Part shown: positions 62,042 through 64,000 of the stretch, piece by piece | Numbering within the stretch: position 1 is the first letter of the stretch | How the letters are laid out: the number at the start of each line of letters is the position of its first letter | Source: Hyphomicrobiales bacterium | Lineage (GTDB): Bacteria; Pseudomonadota; Alphaproteobacteria; Rhodospirillales; JACKKN01 | Length of the DNA: 64,000 nt | Direction of reading: 5' to 3' | Assembly (NCBI GenBank): GCA_024236415.1 | Contig: JACKKN010000019.1 | Coordinates: 1-64,000, forward strand | Translations under genes and position numbers: made by a program | Notes under the pieces: model-generated | Database searches by the model: none | What the model was told of the DNA's origin: nothing | What the model saw: only the letters and a program-made list of their open reading frames with translations

Positions 62042-64000
62042 ATGGAAATTGCCTTGAGCGACGGCCGTCGGATCCTTCTCCTGATCCTGATCATGATGGT
62101 GGTGGCGCTGTCCATCGCCGTCTCGTCCGTCAGCATGCTGTACAGCGCCGCCTTCGAGCAGGAGCGCGCCAACCTGGTGGAGATGGCCGACACCCAGGTC
62201 GGCCTGCTGCTGGCCGGTGCCGGCGCCGGGCTGGACGCCCGCGCGCGGGCCCTGGCCAGGGCCCAGGACCTGCCCGACGACCACGGCCATTTCGGCGCCA
62301 CCGGCGAGCTGCTGCTGGCCGAGGCCAGCGGCGGCGCCGTGCGGTTCCTGCGGACGCGGCGGTTCGAGGACGCCGCCGGCGGCGCCGCGGCGGGGGCCAA
62401 GGCGATCCGCCTGAACAGCCGCGCCGCCCAGCCCATCCGCGAGGCCCTGGCCGGCAACGTCGGGTCCATGTCGACCCTGGACGACCGCGGCAAGGCGGTG
62501 CTGGCCGCCTACGCGCCGGTGCCCGGGTTGGGCCTGGCGGTGGTGGCCAAGATCGACGAGGACGAGATCCGCAGGCCGTTCTTCCACACCGGCATCGTGG
62601 TGTTCGTGCTGACCCTGGTCTGCGTCGCCATCGGCACCTTGCTGATCTTCCGCGTCACCCGGCCCATCGTCGACAAGCTGCAGCACAGCGAATCGCGCCT
62701 GACCGAGAAGAACGCCCAGTGGGAGGCGGCCACCGACAACCTGCCCATCGGCTTCGCCATGATCGAGATCCGCAGCGGCGCGTTCCAGTACGTGAACGAG
62801 CAGTTCCAGGACGTGTGCGGCTTCTCCGACCTGGTGCCCGACCTGGACACCTTCTTCGCCCGGGTGTTCCCCGACCCCGCCTACCGCACCGAAATCGCCG
62901 AACGCATCAAGGGAGGCCTGCGCGAGACCGGGTCGGCCCGGCGCCTGTGGGACGACCTGCGCCTGACCCGCAGCGACGGCACCCCGCGGCGCGCCGACGT
63001 GACCTGCATCCCCCTGCCCGAACAGGGGCTGGCGATCCTGCTGCTGTGGGACGTGACCGAGCGCCAGGAAGCCATCGACGCCCTGTACGAGAGCGAGATC
63101 CGCGCCGTCGCCGCCCAGCGCCTGCTGACCGACGCTATCGAGAACATCTCCGAGGGCTTCGCCCTGTTCGACGCCGCCGACTGCCTGGTCATCTGCAACG
63201 AGAAGTACCGCGCCCTGTACCCCAAGATCTCGGACATGATCGTGCCCGGGGTGCGGTTCAAGGACCTGGCCGCCACCGCCGCCGCCCGCGGCCAGTACCG
63301 CGGCGCCGTCGGCCGCGAGGACGAGTGGATCGAAACCCGCATCCGCCAGCACCTGTCGGCGTCCCAGCCCATCGAGCTGGAACTGGAGGGCGGCCAGACC
63401 ATCCTGGTCAACGAGCACCCCACCGGCGACGGCGGCATCGTCGCCGTGCACACGGACGTGACCATCCTGAAGCAGACCGAGCAGCAGCTCCTGCAGGCCC
63501 AGAAGATGGAGGCCGTGGGCCAGCTCACGGGCGGTATCGCCCACGATTTCAATAACATCCTGGCCATCATTCAAGGAAACATCGAATTCCTTGAGGAGAA
63601 GGTGGAAGACAACGAGCGGGCCAAGCGCCTGGCCGGCAAGGCCCTGGAGGCCTGCAAGCGGGCCGGGCAGTTGACCCACCGCCTGCTGGCCTTCTCGCGC
63701 AAGCAGCACCTGCAGCCCGAGATCCTGGACGTCAGCGCCGTGGTGTCGGGCATGGTCGACCTGCTGCGCCGGACCCTGGACGAGAGCATCTCGGTGCAGA
63801 CCAGCTACATCGCCAAGCCGTGGCCGGTGAAGGCGGACCCGGTGCAGCTGGAGAACGCGATCCTGAACCTGGCCGTCAACGCGCGCGACGCCATGCCCGG
63901 CGGCGGCAGCTTCCGGGTCGAGGTGGAGAACCGGGCCATCGGCTCCGGCGACGTGCGCGAGGCCGAATTCCTGCTGCCCGGCCGCTATGTCATCATCGCC
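62042..64000 (+). CDS. Membrane sensor histidine kinase with PAS domains, truncated by window end
   Basis: The visible 653 residues start at ATG 62042 (MEIALSDGRRILLLILIMMV) and the frame is open at the right edge. Two membrane helices (about 9-32 and 180-202) enclose a short periplasmic region (ending in VVAKIDEDEIRRPF). Two PAS-like domains follow: EAATDNLPIGFAMIEIRSGA and LTDAIENISEGFALFDAADC. The phospho-acceptor is His501 in GGIAHDFNNILAIIQGN, a hybrid-kinase type H-box. The ATPase N-box begins at NLAVNARDAMPGGG. A receiver domain may follow outside the window. It is probably the kinase of the OmpR-type regulator just upstream. No clear ribosome site precedes it. Confidence 0.9.
   Translation, partial: MEIALSDGRRILLLILIMMVVALSIAVSSVSMLYSAAFEQERANLVEMADTQVGLLLAGAGAGLDARARALARAQDLPDDHGHFGATGELLLAEASGGAVRFLRTRRFEDAAGGAAAGAKAIRLNSRAAQPIREALAGNVGSMSTLDDRGKAVLAAYAPVPGLGLAVVAKIDEDEIRRPFFHTGIVVFVLTLVCVAIGTLLIFRVTRPIVDKLQHSESRLTEKNAQWEAATDNLPIGFAMIEIRSGAFQYVNEQFQDVCGFSDLVPDLDTFFARVFPDPAYRTEIAERIKGGLRETGSARRLWDDLRLTRSDGTPRRADVTCIPLPEQGLAILLLWDVTERQEAIDALYESEIRAVAAQRLLTDAIENISEGFALFDAADCLVICNEKYRALYPKISDMIVPGVRFKDLAATAAARGQYRGAVGREDEWIETRIRQHLSASQPIELELEGGQTILVNEHPTGDGGIVAVHTDVTILKQTEQQLLQAQKMEAVGQLTGGIAHDFNNILAIIQGNIEFLEEKVEDNERAKRLAGKALEACKRAGQLTHRLLAFSRKQHLQPEILDVSAVVSGMVDLLRRTLDESISVQTSYIAKPWPVKADPVQLENAILNLAVNARDAMPGGGSFRVEVENRAIGSGDVREAEFLLPGRYVIIA

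Overview
The window is about 70% GC, with extreme third-position GC, ATG/GTG/TTG starts and clear GGAGG-type ribosome binding sites. The gene set (yfgM-bamB-der, sdhE-mfd, recG, OxyR next to a di-heme cytochrome c peroxidase, a SiaB-like kinase, a CobD/CobC-type aminotransferase, many extracytoplasmic proteins) suggests a free-living, respiratory alphaproteobacterium of Rhodospirillales type. I see no rRNA, tRNA, CRISPR array, phage or intact insertion sequence.

Region 1 (1-13.5 kb) is an envelope module: a truncated exported vWA protein, a divergent giant exported protein of 2595 residues with three PASTA-like repeats, two coiled-coil lipoproteins (one with a glycine zipper), an exported sulfatase-modifying-factor (FGE/SUMF1) protein and an FtsX/MacB-like permease. 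A matching LolD/MacB-type ATPase lies 9 kb away (22751-23476). Together they recall the TagQRST/PpkA threonine-phosphorylation relay of type VI secretion, but with a giant PASTA protein and no secretion genes in view.

Region 2 (13.6-22.7 kb) holds an acyl-CoA ligase, two exported proteins (TPR and unknown), a 12-heme periplasmic cytochrome c, and a divergent NtrC-type regulator/histidine kinase pair. The cytochrome has a near-consensus sigma-54 promoter and two similar inverted-repeat sites one hundred-odd bases upstream, 31 bp apart, so the pair probably controls it.

Region 3 (22.7-34.8 kb) carries the orphan ABC ATPase behind a strong terminator, slyX, a degenerate GGDEF/EAL-like protein, PEBP-like and DUF411 proteins, oxyR (FNR-type box upstream), cytochrome c peroxidase (OxyR-like operator upstream, UUCG terminator downstream), then SDR, GST, der, bamB, yfgM and a thioredoxin-like protein.

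Region 4 (34.9-48.8 kb) has a lipoprotein, a Sel1 protein, and a HAD/tandem glutamine-amidotransferase/lipase operon. It converges on an apparent catabolic operon: CobD-like, glutamine-synthetase-like, MFS, aldehyde dehydrogenase, Fe-alcohol dehydrogenase, GFA. An EamA transporter plus a PbfA-like class III PLP enzyme suggest aminophosphonate use.

Region 5 (48.8-64 kb) holds a SiaB-like protein, a GNAT, a second acyl-CoA ligase, an AT-rich REP/MITE-like element, recG, sdhE-mfd, an apparent sigma-54-dependent small RNA (about 58504-58649, minus strand), creA, a FrnE/DsbA-like oxidoreductase, an AsmA-like protein, an OmpR-type regulator and a truncated multi-PAS histidine kinase.
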